Assembly (NCBI GenBank): GCA_944470555.2
Contig: OX104127.1
Location: forward strand, 91,536,708-91,600,707
Direction: 5' to 3'
DNA: 64,000 nt
DNA from: Heterobilharzia americana
Taxonomy: Eukaryota; Platyhelminthes; Trematoda; Strigeidida; Schistosomatidae
Position numbers and translations under genes: made by a program. A model generated the notes under the pieces. The model was not told the DNA's origin and ran no database searches. It saw only the letters and a list, made by a program, of their open reading frames with translations. Below are positions 22,566 to 34,491 of the stretch, piece after piece (position 1 is the stretch's first letter; every line of letters starts with the position of its first letter).

Positions 22566-22839
22566 CTGTTGATTTTCCAGCTGACAAGTCCATGAGAAGA
22601 CAAAATGAGCGTTTCGGATCCCCCTTGTATCGACCGTCAGATAAACTACAACCTGATGAATGATCAAAAAGTATAAAGCCATCCACATGGACAGAATAAT
22701 AAAGTTCTTTTGATTGAGGATACATATTTAATATTCCCACAGAACCCTCTGTTGAGCGCATCGTAGAAATAAGTGAACAAACTTTGATTTGAACCGGCGT
22801 TTTAAATTGAAATGTTGTGTCTTTATTGAAATCATTCAG
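22566..22839 (-). CDS. Exon-like segment of an unrecognised gene
   Basis: The segment is 274 nt, bounded by a TTGTTTAG acceptor and a CAACAG/GTATCA donor, and open throughout. It encodes about 91 residues of globular composition, including FKTPVQIKVCSLISTMRS, VGILNMYPQSKELYYSV and FILFDHSSGCSLSD. It has two or more Cys and no repeats. It starts in phase 0 and ends in phase 1, which fits the 41-nt segment at 16418-16458. It is not part of any repeat family I see in the window, which supports a host exon. No domain was recognised. Confidence 0.5.
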
Positions 22840-23599
22840 CTAAACAAATTTTCTTGAATGATAATTTCCTGAATAGATAAATGAAAAATAATGATTGCAT
22901 TTATTTCCTGTTAACAGTATTCTGGTTCTGTCATAGACCCTTGATTAAATTTGCATCCTGAAGCACTAAAGATCTCCATGAGGATCGAATTCGGTGGTCA
23001 TTTTTTTCAAATGACTTAGAAAAAGATTTCTTGGTGCATTCAAGAAGCTCATACTCTTGCGGGGATTATTCAGTTTAGTTCCATAAGTCATTTGAGAGAA
23101 GTTTCAAGCTGGAAAACAAGAAAAATCATATTATTCCTTATTTCAAACATGCACTTAAATCAGTTAATCAGCTGGACTGAGTAGATGCAGGATACTCCAC
23201 TGCTCTGTATAATACAGTCACAAATAGATAACTTATGTTAAGATACGGCTTTTGATGTTATTACTACAGGACGACCTCGTTAACTGTTCATTTCTATTCC
23301 TTTTTACCCTTCACCGAATACTTGTTATCTATTGCATAATTCACTACAAGTTTTGTTTCATGTAATAATTTGTAAGTTATGGACAGGATGTTTTGAAGTG
23401 TTTATCTCATTGAAGTTAAAATTTCACATCACTTGGGTTGAATGAAACAACAAGCTCATTGGCACAAAAAATTATCCATCTTAACACAGCCCAAAATTGG
23501 TCAATTCATAATGATCAAAGTATGTTTGCCAACATTAATTGCTACTGTAATATGTGGATAACAAAACTTATGATTCCAGAGTGGTAGGAATTTCTGTGT

Positions 23600-23870
23600 T
23601 ACCATTAGAAATCTGGGAGCACTGGACAGCTGTCTCATCCTAGCATGCGACTCCTTGATAGAACGCACCCACGACCTGGCTAGCGATCAAACTCAGGACC
23701 TTCTAGTTTCACGGCGAACGCGTTAACCATTCAGCCACTGAGTCAGTTTTCAGTGAATCACAGGTTCCAACTTCTGTCAATTCACGATGCTAGGACGAAA
23801 AAGCTGTCCAGTGCTATCAGATTTTCAACGGTTTCCCAACTGATGTCTATCCTCGATGAATACCACCTCT
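23600..23870. repeat. Two SINE copies, head to head
   Basis: The first part (23605-23750) is an alpha-type SINE on the minus strand. Its A box reads TGGCTGAATGG and its B box is a GAGTTTGATC variant on the complement. The second part (23770-23870) is a tail-containing piece on the plus strand with CTAGGACGAAAAAGC, a decayed hammerhead core. Each is truncated. Confidence 0.55.
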
Positions 23871-24154
23871 AAATCAAAAATTCTCATTCATATCAAAACT
23901 ATAAGGGAAGGAGTTTCGAACTGGCATGTTCAAATGTTATATCATGCGGACATTCCATCAAGTCACCAACGGAATTCCTAGAAAAGATCAAAAGTAATAA
24001 TGTAGAAAAAGACTAATTATTGGTATCCTTCTAGTAAAACTGTTCATTGAACTGAAGCAGAAATAAACTTACTGTTTCAACGCTTTCATATCACAAAAGG
24101 TTTAAGTTATGAAATAGTAGAGAATATTTGTAGCTCAGGTGTATGGTCTTAGTT

Positions 24155-25690
24155 CTGTTATGTTCTCTGAGCTGGGTTATTTAGTCATGAAGTCTTCACA
24201 ATCTTTCTAGATGGCATCAGCACTATACACCCAGGACTTTGGACATACATCGAACGCTTATTAGCCAATGAAACGATGTCCCTCCTGCTCACCGATGACA
24301 CAAACCATTCAGAACTCACTAAACTCATATTTTCATGCCTTATGAAACTTAACGACCTTAAACTTACAGTATACTTCCAATTCAATGAAAATATATACAA
24401 ACAGATGAAAAGAGACTCCAATAGGATCCCCGACATCGGGGCTAATTGCAGAAGCAGTGATACTGAGACTGGAAGCCATCATTCTACCTGTGACCAAACC
24501 AAAATTTTGGATTCGCTATATGGACGACACTTTGGTCATCATTAAAAAAGACGATATAGAAAACACCCACAGTTTGATCAACAACCTTTTCAATGACATC
24601 AAATTCACAATGGAGAAGGAGTCAAACAACCAACTACCATTCCTGGATGTTTTATTCAGTAGAACAAATGCCGGAAAGCTGGAAACCTAAGTGTGCAGGA
24701 AGCCAACACACACTAAACAAATCCTCAACTACAGTACCACCAACTCAACAATACACAAGATCAGCTGCTTGCAAACTCTATTCGAAGGAGGAGGGATGCA
24801 TTGCAGTACAACAAATTCACGGAGAAACGAAGAAAATTACTTCATGTCCACCCTAAAGAAGAACGGCTACTCACGAAACTTTATCAGAAGTTGTCTATCC
24901 CGTACATCACCAACTACAAAGCCAACGACAGAAATCAACAAACACATCATCCCACCACACATAAAGAATATATCATAAATCATAACAAGATTACTAAGAT
25001 CACTTGGAATTGGTGTGGCTCATAATTCAACAAATTCCCTGCAAACAATATTATCCAGAACAAAGAATGCAACAACCATTGAAGACAAACCGAATATCAT
25101 TTACAGAATCAACTGCAACAACTACAGTCAACAATACATTGGACAACACTACATTGGTCGACCTCTTCACCTTTGTCTACATGAACACCAGTTGGCCATT
25201 AAACCTCACCACATTTCATCACTCATCATTCAATGCATGTGGACGACAACTATGGACATGAATTCAATTTTGACAATGTAGAAATTGTGGATGGAGATAG
25301 GAAACAGAAAGAGAATATCAGAGAATTGGTAGAAGTGTGGCATTCAGGTCAGTCAGTCAGTCAATCAGTCAGCAATCAAAAGGTGAATAGACTTAGACCC
25401 GATCTATCAACCAATAAGAAAAATGATCAACGACAGAAAGGTCAGGGGTCAAGCAGAGGAACAGCCAACAGGAAAGTATATACAATAATGACACAACGAT
25501 AAAAAGAAACAACCAACCACAAATCAGTTTTTCAGGGCAAGCCAGTAAATCAGTCACGGAGAGATACTGACAGGTCACTTCATACTGAAGTTAGTGCTGT
25601 GGATGATGTCGTCTAGCAAGACGATGAATGATTCACGATTAAACAACCCAGCTGAGAGAACACAATGCAAGCAAGAGGTTCAAGTTATAC
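24155..25690 (+). mobile_element. Penelope-like element with inverted flanks (family A)
   Basis: A PLE reverse transcriptase and GIY-YIG endonuclease are readable in several frames. LTKLIFSCLM and QFNENIYKQMKRD lie near 24310-24420, IRYMDDTLVIIKKDD (catalytic motif C) near 24510, FTMEKESNNQLPFLDVLF near 24600-24660, and an IIYRINCNNYSQQYIGQH endonuclease start near 25095-25150, followed by HEHQLAIK. At least four frameshifts or stops inactivate it. The flanks at about 24155-24225 and 25600-25690 are inverted copies of one sequence (TCTCTSAGCTGGGTT and so on), and the terminal repeat contains a degenerate hammerhead-like core. The 2200-2830 fragment belongs to this family. Confidence 0.8.
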
Positions 25691-26234
25691 ATATTCCATC
25701 ACCTGAATCATATACGTGTAGAAACAGTTTCTACTGAACCTTACAAGTGCTTACATTTATTTTAATGAACATCGGATCCACAAGTTTTATTTCTTCGCGC
25801 ATTACATTATATCCTAACGTTTTTATCGTTTTCACTTTCAGAATTGATTCGGTTTCTCATATCTCATAAAACTTGATCCAGTTGGTGCTTGCAGTTATAT
25901 TTTCACTAGAAGTTCACCCTAGCTTTCAAATAGACTACAACAGCGAGGTTTTGCTCAGTTGCTGAAATTTCATCGAGTTATATGTGTGTATTTGTGTGTA
26001 TATTTGACATACGATGATTTTTGAAGCCATTTTGAACTTTAAGGCTACTTTTCATTGTACTACTTATATTTAATCATTAACAAATTTTCTTTTGCTTCTG
26101 ATGCTCAATCTCTCACATTGTTTATGGTTTTAGTGATTCATTTATTTCATGCAGTCATAGAGAAGACTTTTGACTAGCGGTGACTAGCGGCGGAATTTAA
26201 GACACGCTTTTCATATTTTGAACTTATCAGCTGG

Positions 26235-26335
26235 ATGTACTGTCACGGCAGCGAGTAATGTTGTCCTCACTGAGACTCGAATCTTGTAACCAACGCTTCA
26301 TAGCGTTAACCACTAGGTCACTGGGGTACAAGAAC
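26235..26335 (-). repeat. tRNA-like SINE head
   Basis: On the minus strand it has CCTAGTGGTTAACGC as A box and AGATTCGAGTCTC as B box, at tRNA-like spacing. It resembles the SINEs at 38130-38330 and 48310-48480. Confidence 0.5.
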
Positions 26336-26394
26336 CACCCATCTGCCAGGAGAGGTCGAGCAATTTGACCGTGTATGGTAATGGGAAATTACAA

Positions 26395-26585
26395 GTATCA
26401 ATTAAACAACCACAGTAGCCTTGTAAGTAACGCATTTGGATTGGAAGTGATGAGTAGTGGGTTCTAGTCTAGGCGGGAACACCACTACTCGCTGAAAGGC
26501 AAGTACGGTCAGCCGATGAGTCCCAAATAGGACGAAATACATCTCCGGAATTCCACTGTTAGTCACCAAATAGACTAGTACCACC
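26395..26585 (+). repeat. Alpha-type SINE with hammerhead ribozyme core
   Basis: This is the copy closest to the published Sm-alpha hammerhead. It keeps GATGAGTCCCAAATAGGAC with stem II GTCC/GGAC (26520-26523 and 26530-26533) and GAAA (26534-26537). The CTGATGA box has become CCGATGA (26513-26519), and stem I pairing is poor. A changed core U and weak stem I suggest little or no activity. Confidence 0.75.
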
Positions 26586-26889
26586 TTCCTGTTATATGGT
26601 AAAGGAATCGTTAAATTTTGGTGTTCTAACCGTGACTGATTATCGTTTCAGTTAGCTTTAATTGCTGTAAAGTAAAATATAGTATCAAGCTTCTTTTTTG
26701 ATTTTTTAGTTGAATATTTTCTGCAATCAATAAATGAATGGAGAATGACTGAAAAATAAAAACAGGTTAGACAGCTGATTCGTGATTGATAGTTAGAAAT
26801 CAGTATTAATCTCTAAATTAATCGTGTAGTGAATGGCTGAGTTGAATTTGAGGGTTTGTTGGGATTTAGAGATTTTTCAAGTTGGTATT

Positions 26890-27440
26890 CATCATGGACC
26901 GACATCGGTTAGCGGAACATTGGAAACCTCGCAGCACTGGACAGGTGTCCCATCCTAGTATGGGACTCCTCAGCAGCCCCTACCTCGCCAGGGATCAAAC
27001 CCAGGACTTTCAGTTTCAGTGGCCGCTGGTTCAGAATCCAATGGTCCATATTTCCAACTTGAAAAATCTCTAGATCCCTACAAACCCCAGATTCAAATCA
27101 ACTAGTGCTCAACTAGTGCTCATTAGTGACTAGCATCGAGAGATGATTCCTGAAGTCTCAATGAGAAGTCGTGACTGGTGGTGCTAACCTGGTGGCCGTG
27201 AGGACAAATACTCAACGGTGACACTGGGTGATGGTCGTTCTATGTTGTGAAATGACAGAAGTTGGAACTATGGACCACTGGATTCTAACCCAGTGGCTCA
27301 ATGGTAACGTGCTGGTCACGGAACCTAAAGACAGAGGATTCGATTCCTGGCGAAGTTGCAGATGCTCACTACTAGGATGAAACAGTTGTCCAGTGCTCCC
27401 AGGTTTCCAATGTTCATCCAACTGATGTCAGTCCATGGTT
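26890..27440. repeat. Inverted pair of alpha-type SINEs
   Basis: A minus-strand copy (26890-27060) and a plus-strand copy (27270-27440) face each other across about 200 nt. The plus copy has a TGGCTCAATGG A box, a GGATTCGATTCC B box, and a decayed core ending in GGATGAAACAG. Both share the CCAACTGATGTCAGTCCATG tail. Confidence 0.6.
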
Positions 27441-27754
27441 AGTAACAACTTGAAAAATGACTGAGTTGGTCTACTTGCTTGTTTAAATGATTGTAGACTA
27501 ATTTAGAATGGAATTATTTTATGCAGTCTTGGAATTTATCAGTAATTTATTGAGTTGGTTATGATAAGCGCATCCACAAAACAGGTCTGCACTTTTATTG
27601 ATATCTGTGTAAGATATCTGCTATCTTTCGGAGAACAGATTTAACCAAAGGCTCGATGGTTCATTGAAGGAAAAGTATCCTCATGGTCTGCATCCACAAA
27701 AATTCTATCTGAAGTTCATAGCCCATAGTTATCTTACTTATCTTTCACGTTTAA

Positions 27755-27998
27755 CTTTATTATTATTACTACTATTATTTGTCCTTTGCGTTCCTAGTGG
27801 AACATAAGGCTTCAGTAGCACGTCGCCATTTCACTCTCTTCTCTGTAGTCTTTTGAAATTGGCTCCACAGCTGCCCAGATGCTTTCAATTCTTCCTCACG
27901 CGATCTCCTCCATATCACCCTCGGACGCCTAACTCGTGATTTCCCATTTGGATTCCACTCCAGGGCCTGGAGCCTGATGTCCCCGAGTGGTCTCCTAA
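27755..27998 (-). mobile_element. RTE-like retrotransposon, 3' end only
   Basis: About 240 nt of the 3' end remains, with the ATAATAGT-type tail. The coding end reads LEWNPNGKSRVRRPR, WRRSREEELKASG and WRRATEALCSTRN, a well-kept version of the family's C-terminus (WNP.GK and ALCSTR). Confidence 0.75.
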
Positions 27999-28899
27999 AG
28001 TTTAATTGTATGAATCCATATAAAAGTAGCTGCCATTGTAGGAACATTGGAAGAACAGAGAAAAGACTTCATGTGACAGTTTCTGGACATTTGTGAAGAG
28101 CTGATATATAAGAGGAAGAAGCACTGTTGTGATAAATACAGCCTAGGTGTTAATGGATGCTACTTTAATGATGTCTAATTAACTGTTAACAAAGTTATTT
28201 GGTTGAAATGCTTCTTATCTTACCACTTTGGTCTTACTAACTTAGAATGATTGACCTGTGACTGTTCACAGTCCAACTAAAACAAATTAAATGTTCAAAC
28301 TCCATTCCCATTGACTCCTTGTACATTTAACAGTAGTATCTGAACTCAAAATCCAAAACAAGTACAAAGAAAAGGCGATACTGGCACAAGATATTATTGG
28401 GATAACACACTTTTATGTGAATAAATGTATCCAGGTTGAAATAGTTGTAGAAGGACCTACAAATAATCAATAATCATTGGATGGTTATTTGCAATTTAAT
28501 AACTAGTCAGTAAAATTATGCCAATTGATATATAGCTGTGCTTTGCACCACGTTAATATCTTTCAACAGTGATCCTGAAACTGTTTCACAAGAAATATCA
28601 CATAAAAAGTTTGAAACTATACAAGATGGTCAATTCACTAACTAGGGGTTACTAAGGCTATTATTATCAGATGCTTAGAATCTGCTTTATGCATTGAGAG
28701 AAAGTTATCATCACTTTCCCCTTATTCTCAACTTCCACTCCTATTCGGTTACACCACACTTCATTAGATCTTATTTTATTAACTCATCTTTAATTAAGCA
28801 TTTTATGTTCATATTCATTTCATTCTGGCATTTCTTTATTGATGTATTTATGAATTAACATAATTATGCATTCTTAACCCTGCAACACTTAAATGGCAC

Positions 28900-29835
28900 G
28901 GTTTTCATTTTTTGGAAATGTGGTGGACTGGATCATGCAGCAAACAGTGGGGAGCTGTGAAAAGAGGGGGATACGCTGGCTGGACTGCGGAAAAGAACCT
29001 AGAAGACTTGGATTTCGCCGATGACTTGTGCCTAATGTCACATAAACTTGAAGATCTGCAGGCGAAAACTAACAAGTTGAACAAAGAGGGGAGGCAGCGA
29101 AGACGGAACTTCAAGTGAATATAGAGAAGACGGAGGTGATGAAGATACCGCACCACCACCATCAACAACAACAACAAACTCCAGTCACCATCAACAGGAG
29201 AAACTTAAAGGAAGTAACCTCCTTCACTTATCTAGGAAGCACTGTTTCAACTACAGGCGGGACGGACGAGGACGTCAAAGTCAGAATCGGAAAAGCAAGA
29301 CAGGTTCATTAGCCTGAAACCAGTGTGGAGATCTTCTGCACTCAGCATGCGGAACAAGATACGGATTTTCAACACCAACGTCAAGTCAGTGCTCTTGTAT
29401 GGTTGAGAGACTTGGCGCGTTACGAAAGGGATTTCCAATAAACTACAGACATTCGTCAATAACTGCTTACGCTCGCTACTGATGAGATGGATTGCCAGAA
29501 AGAATAAGCAACAAGGAACTCTGGGAACGAACCAACCAAGAACCTATCACCCAACAAATATGCAGGAGGAAGTGGAGATGGATTGGCCATGCACTGAGAA
29601 GGCCGACTGAGGACATCACGCGTCAGGCACTCCAGTGGAATCCCCATGGGAAGCGACGAGTTGGGTGTCCGAGGAGAGGGTGACATGGAGGAGGTCGTGC
29701 TATGAGGAAATGAGAGCTTGTGGGCTGTCGTGGACCAGATTCAAAAGATCTCAGAGAACAGAGCTCACTGGAGACGTGCTACTGAAGCCGTATGTTCCAC
29801 TAGGAACCCAAGGGACTAATAATAATAATATATAA
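28900..29835 (+). mobile_element. RTE-like retrotransposon, 5'-truncated copy
   Basis: The copy starts in the reverse-transcriptase region and runs to the 3' tail. LEDLDFADDLCLMSHKLED (motif C, FADD) is at about 29000-29050, LKEVTSFTYLGSTVSTTGG near 29200-29260, and RWIGHALRRPTEDI and KPYVPLGTQGTNNNN at the end. A run of CAACAA and CACCAC codons near 29150-29180 gives His/Gln repeats. The frames are shifted at least twice (near 29110 and 29310). Both the endonuclease domain and the first half of the reverse transcriptase are missing. Confidence 0.85.
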
Positions 29836-30784
29836 TATACTGAACCAACTCTCATAAGATTTATAACTATGATTTCTTACTGAACTGCACTGACTTTTGC
29901 GTGTTTTACTTGCTGGTCAAATTTGCGCCAAATTGATTACCTAACATAGCCATAGTCTGGCAGACTTGTATTGGTACTTAGTGATGATGGCAGAAAAAAT
30001 TAAAATCTGGGTGGCGGCAGGATTCGAAGCAGTGACGTCCATGATTCCAGCTCAGTGCTCTACCAACTGATGATTAGATTCTTTGATATTGCGTGGTATC
30101 AACAGAAGGATTGGATAAGAATAGCGTTATGCTAATCAATTTGTTCTTTTTACTCCTTTTCAATTTCACGGAGGAATGTATGACATATTACAATAATAAA
30201 TCTCAACAAATTTCTTTGATTTAATTATTATATTGGGTATTGATTCATTTAGAAGTGATAATACTCAACAAAAGAATATACAAAGCAAAAACTACTTCAA
30301 CGAAATAGAATAAATAACTGAAAAACTAAAATTCTATCAGCAACTAAGCCTGAACATTTATAAACTTTAGTTATGGACTAGTAGTGCACATAACACTGAA
30401 GGAGTTCATTATTTTAGATTCAGTGAACAAATGAATTGTCAGTGGTTTCGAAAAATATAACATCAGGTCAATTTTCTAACACCATCAAACACTGTATGTA
30501 GTTCACTCTTAAAAAGAACCTTTTATTGATGTACCATCGGACTTCAAGATTAAGTGATGCAGATTCAGAGTACGAAGGCGCGTACAAACTTTTCTATTTA
30601 ATATACATAAACTGCAGTCATGTGTCCCAGAAAACAAAGAACATGCGTGAACAGTCTACTGTCAGATACCCAAGAATAATAAATATAGCGGTTATCAAGC
30701 TAAGAGACAAACGGAAATACTATACTACTAACAGCCAAGAAAACCATCCAATAAGCACAAATTTATTAATAATATAATTATTTT

Positions 30785-32490
30785 TCAAACGAGTTCCCAG
30801 CAGAACATAAGCCGTCAGCAGTATGGTGCCATCTCACTCTCTTCTCTGTAGTCATTTCAATCTGGCTCCACACCTACACATAAACTTTCATCACTTCCTC
30901 ACACAATCTCCTCAATGTCCTCACCCTCGGACAACCAACTCGTCATTTCTCATTCGGGTTCCACTCGACGGCCTAACTTGGTCTGATGCATGGTCTCCTC
31001 AAACCGTCTCATTTCTCGGAGTATGTCCACTCCAATCAATCTCCACTTTCGTCCGCATATTTTTTCGGTGATAGCTTCATGGTTGGTTCGTTGCCAGACC
31101 AGTGACTTCCTTGTTGCTTATTCTTATTATTCTGGCCATCTGATCTTCAGTGTCAGTATCGAGTGAGCGTGGGCGTGGACGTGGACATGGGTGTGGGCGT
31201 GGGTGTGGGCGGCAGCTACTCGTGTATGTGTGCAGTTTGTTGGAAATGTTTTGTGTAACGCGCCGCCAAGTCCCTGAACAATCACATCAGATTGAAGCAC
31301 TGACTTGACTGACATTATATTAGTGATGGAAATCCGGATGTTGTTCACGCTTTATGCTGAATGCAGTGCATTGCTGTGTAGTGCAGTGCAGTAGATCTCC
31401 ACACTGATTGTTTCAGATTAATGCAGGAAGGCGTGTCTTGCTGTCTTTCTGATGCTGGATGCTTTGACATCCTCAACTGTGCCGTCACCGCGTGTAGTTG
31501 GAACGATGCTGTCTTGTCTAGGTAGGTGGAAGAGACAACTTCCTTCAGATTTCTCCCTTTGATGGTGGTTGTTGTTCGTTGTTTTTGTTGTTGTTGTTGT
31601 TGATTGGGTGTCTTCATCACCTCTGTCTTCTCTATGTCCACCGGAAGAAGTCGCGTCTTCCTTCGCTGCATCTCCTCTCCCCCTTCTGCCAACTTGTTGG
31701 TTTTCGCCTGTAGATCTTCAAGTTTGTGCTACAAGACATTAGATATCAATAATCGGTGAAATCAAAATCTTGTAGGGTCTTTTCATAGGCCCAGCCATAG
31801 TTTGCCCATCTTCTCGCTACTCATGGTTTGTTGTATAGTCCAATCCAGTCGATCACAATCGGGAAGAGCATCGACGATAGTTTGTGGCAACCTTATCGTA
31901 CTCTTGTCTTCACTTCAAAGGCGTCACCGAGCTTTCCATTGTGAATCACTTGGCATGTAGCATATAGCTGTTGATTGAGTTTGATGAAGGGTTATGTCAT
32001 TAACACCGTGGTGTTGTAACGCTTCCCAAATTACTTCTCGGTCGACGTTAACGAAGGCCTTTTCAAAGTGGATGAAGTTGAGGTTGAGTTGACGACCATC
32101 CCATGATCTGTTCTATGATGATGCGTAACGTTGCAGTTTGATCTGCACATGATTTGTTCTTCCTAGTTCCAACCAGCCTGTTCCGTTCGTAATTTTGAAT
32201 CCAGAGCATTGTTTATTCTCTCCAGGATGATGTGGTTCAATATTTTGTTTAGTATGGACAGGAACAGGAGCGTAATTCCTCTCCAGTTCTTGCAAAGACC
32301 TAGGTCTCCCTTTTTTGGGAGTTCGACTAGGTACTCCTTCTTCCAATCAACAGCCAGGTACTTTTCCTTCTTTCCCTCTCTACTTCCAAACCTGCTGTAG
32401 TAGTGGTGCGAGCGTGTCCGCTGTTTTCTCTGCATCTGTTTTCAGTGCTTCTGAAAGAATTCTGTTTGGTCCTACTATAAGCACTAAGGC
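30785..32490 (-). mobile_element. RTE-like retrotransposon, 5'-truncated (subfamily with CAC-rich insert)
   Basis: The copy runs on the minus strand from the reverse-transcriptase fingers (32113-32435, with LPKKGDLGLCKNWRGITLL) to the 3' end near 30790. The region 30803-31722 is near-identical to the inverted copy at 35142-36058. It carries two subfamily marks: a CACCCACGCC-type repeat near 31165-31215 and a changed segment translating as TALHYTAMHCIQ just before a stop. Several stops and frameshifts are shared with the other subfamily copies. Confidence 0.8.
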
Positions 32491-32849
32491 TGTACTAAAA
32501 TAATAATTTGTTTAATATATGGGATATTAGGCTGGAAAATCGATTCTTTGCTCATATAACTGCTCCAACTTCTCAATTCATAGAGTCTGCACCTTTTATA
32601 GAGTGAATATCAATCAAAAGTGCAAAAAGGTGATCAAATATGCAAACACATTTATTAAAATATGTAACGTTCGTTGGTGAATTATTTGATACTTTTAGCT
32701 CTAAACTAGGTCTATATATAAAATAAAAAGACTCCTTTTTTATATTATTCAGTCATCATCAAAAATGCAGTTATGTTTCATATAACGTTTTCTGGAAGCG
32801 AAAATGTAATTCATTTTGGAGGTTTATGTGAATTTATTGATTGATTTCA

Positions 32850-33115
32850 GGTTGCCATTCATCACGGACTGACGTCAGTTGGAGAAACATTAGAAACCTA
32901 GAAGTACTTGACGGCTGCTTCTTCCTAGTATAGTACTCCCTATGTTCACCAGTGGCTCACTGGTGGCGTGCTGGTCACGGAGTCTGAAAGTCCTAGTGTG
33001 ATCAAAGGTACCCACTCCTGAGGAGTCCCACACTGGGACGAAACTGCTTTCAAGTGCTCCCATGTTTCCAATCTTTCTCCAACTGATGTCAATCCATAAT
33101 GAATACCAACCTGAA
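32850..33115. repeat. Back-to-back SINE pair with the best-kept hammerhead core
   Basis: The left part (32850-32945) is an inverted tail piece; the right part (32945-33115) is on the plus strand. The right part has CTGAGGA (33018-33024, a permitted N7 variant of CTGANGA), a perfect 5-bp stem II GTCCC/GGGAC (33025-33029 and 33035-33039) with loop ACACT, and GAAA (33040-33043). Stem I CACTC/AAGTG pairs at four of five positions. Stem III is weak. Confidence 0.6.
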
Positions 33116-33119
33116 AAAA

Positions 33120-34485
33120 TTAGTTTCTGAAATTTTTATTCAGAAATGAAATTATTCTCTTACACTTCTGTTATTCATCGCTTGGTAATTCCTTAAATTT
33201 ACGTATTCTTTTAAAATTCTATTCAGATCACAAGCCAGATTTAAAAATTCCAGAAAACATTGATTTACACTGTTATAACATATACTACTGTCGATTCCAT
33301 GGTTTTGATTCATATTACTAAGCGATTTGTATTAACGGAAAGATTATGATACAATGTTTTGTCATGAATTTCTTAGATCTACACAAAACGCCTCCTAAAG
33401 ATGATACACATACCTATAATGGAGACAATAAGATAAGACTGCATGTAATTCTCATCTATAAAGATATCTTACATTGATGTTTAATATGGAAATCTTTGGG
33501 CAGTTGAAACATGCCACAAACGCTAAGGACGTCTGTAATTGTCGACAGTTTTCTTATATTTTCTACACATTCCTAGAAAGACATTACCAAACACGAGTGA
33601 GCAAGCGTTTGGGATGACTTGATTGGTTGTGAAAGCTTTCAGGAAATTATAGGCCTTTTTGAGGAATCAAGGGGACATTGTCTCACTCCATAACAGAAAT
33701 AAAGAACAGTGGAAACTACTAAACCGCTACTGCACCATTTCTGAGTAAATATTTCTGTGCTTTTGATAAAAAAGTTTCTCACTTATGATTCTAAGAATGG
33801 AAATGGTAATTCATACAAAGATTGTGTTTAGTTTTTAAAAGCCACTTGACTCATACGCAATTAAATTAAACCGCAATTTGATGGCTTGAAAGGCTTGGGC
33901 AATACAAGTTAATTAAAAACTTACAGCTGAAAGAAGTTCTGAAGCGAAACAAAGCGGAACGGAGGAAAATTAAAGTTCTAATCTGCGGAATGCTATAAAA
34001 ACACGGTGAAACACAATAGATGCTTTTGCAAATGATCCCACTGTATATATCAAATTTCGTTACATCCAACAGTGTAATGGTTTCAAATATTCAAACGTTT
34101 CACAAAGAATAGAATATTACATTGAGCCAGAGAAAGCAACAGATATTTCATGCTAAGTGACTTCGATCTCTATTTGACTATTTAAAGTAGCGTGTAACTG
34201 CTGTGACTATACTTTATTTTCTTCGTCTCTGGACTAAGAATTCGACAGTGTTGCCTTTCAGTTCCTGACAAACCGCCATAAAGCCTCATAAGTGAAGAGA
34301 CTGTTTTTGGCGACTTCATTCACTACACTGTAGAATCGCATTTATATACAATTTTTCTGATGATGTTTGATTTGTTATATGTTTGAAAACAATTTATTAA
34401 GCGTGGTAACAGGTAAAATATTATGTACGAAGACCGAAATATCATTTCCATCCGAAAATAATAAAAATAAGTGTGAATATTTGTA
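33120..34485. other. No recognisable gene
   Basis: The region is AT-rich with no repeat family recognised and no frame longer than about 70 codons. Confidence 0.4.
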
Positions 34486-34491
34486 GCACAA

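Noticed and set aside
25345..25372. GTCAGTCAGTCAATCAGTCAG run as a short array
   Set aside because: It is a simple tetranucleotide repeat in a PLE tail with no spacers, so it is not a CRISPR-like array.
31127..31348. His-rich 73-residue protein (THTHAHTHVHVHAHAHS) as a metal-binding peptide
   Set aside because: It is an out-of-frame reading of a CACGCC-type repeat inside a broken RTE copy, repeated in its partner copies with the same stops.
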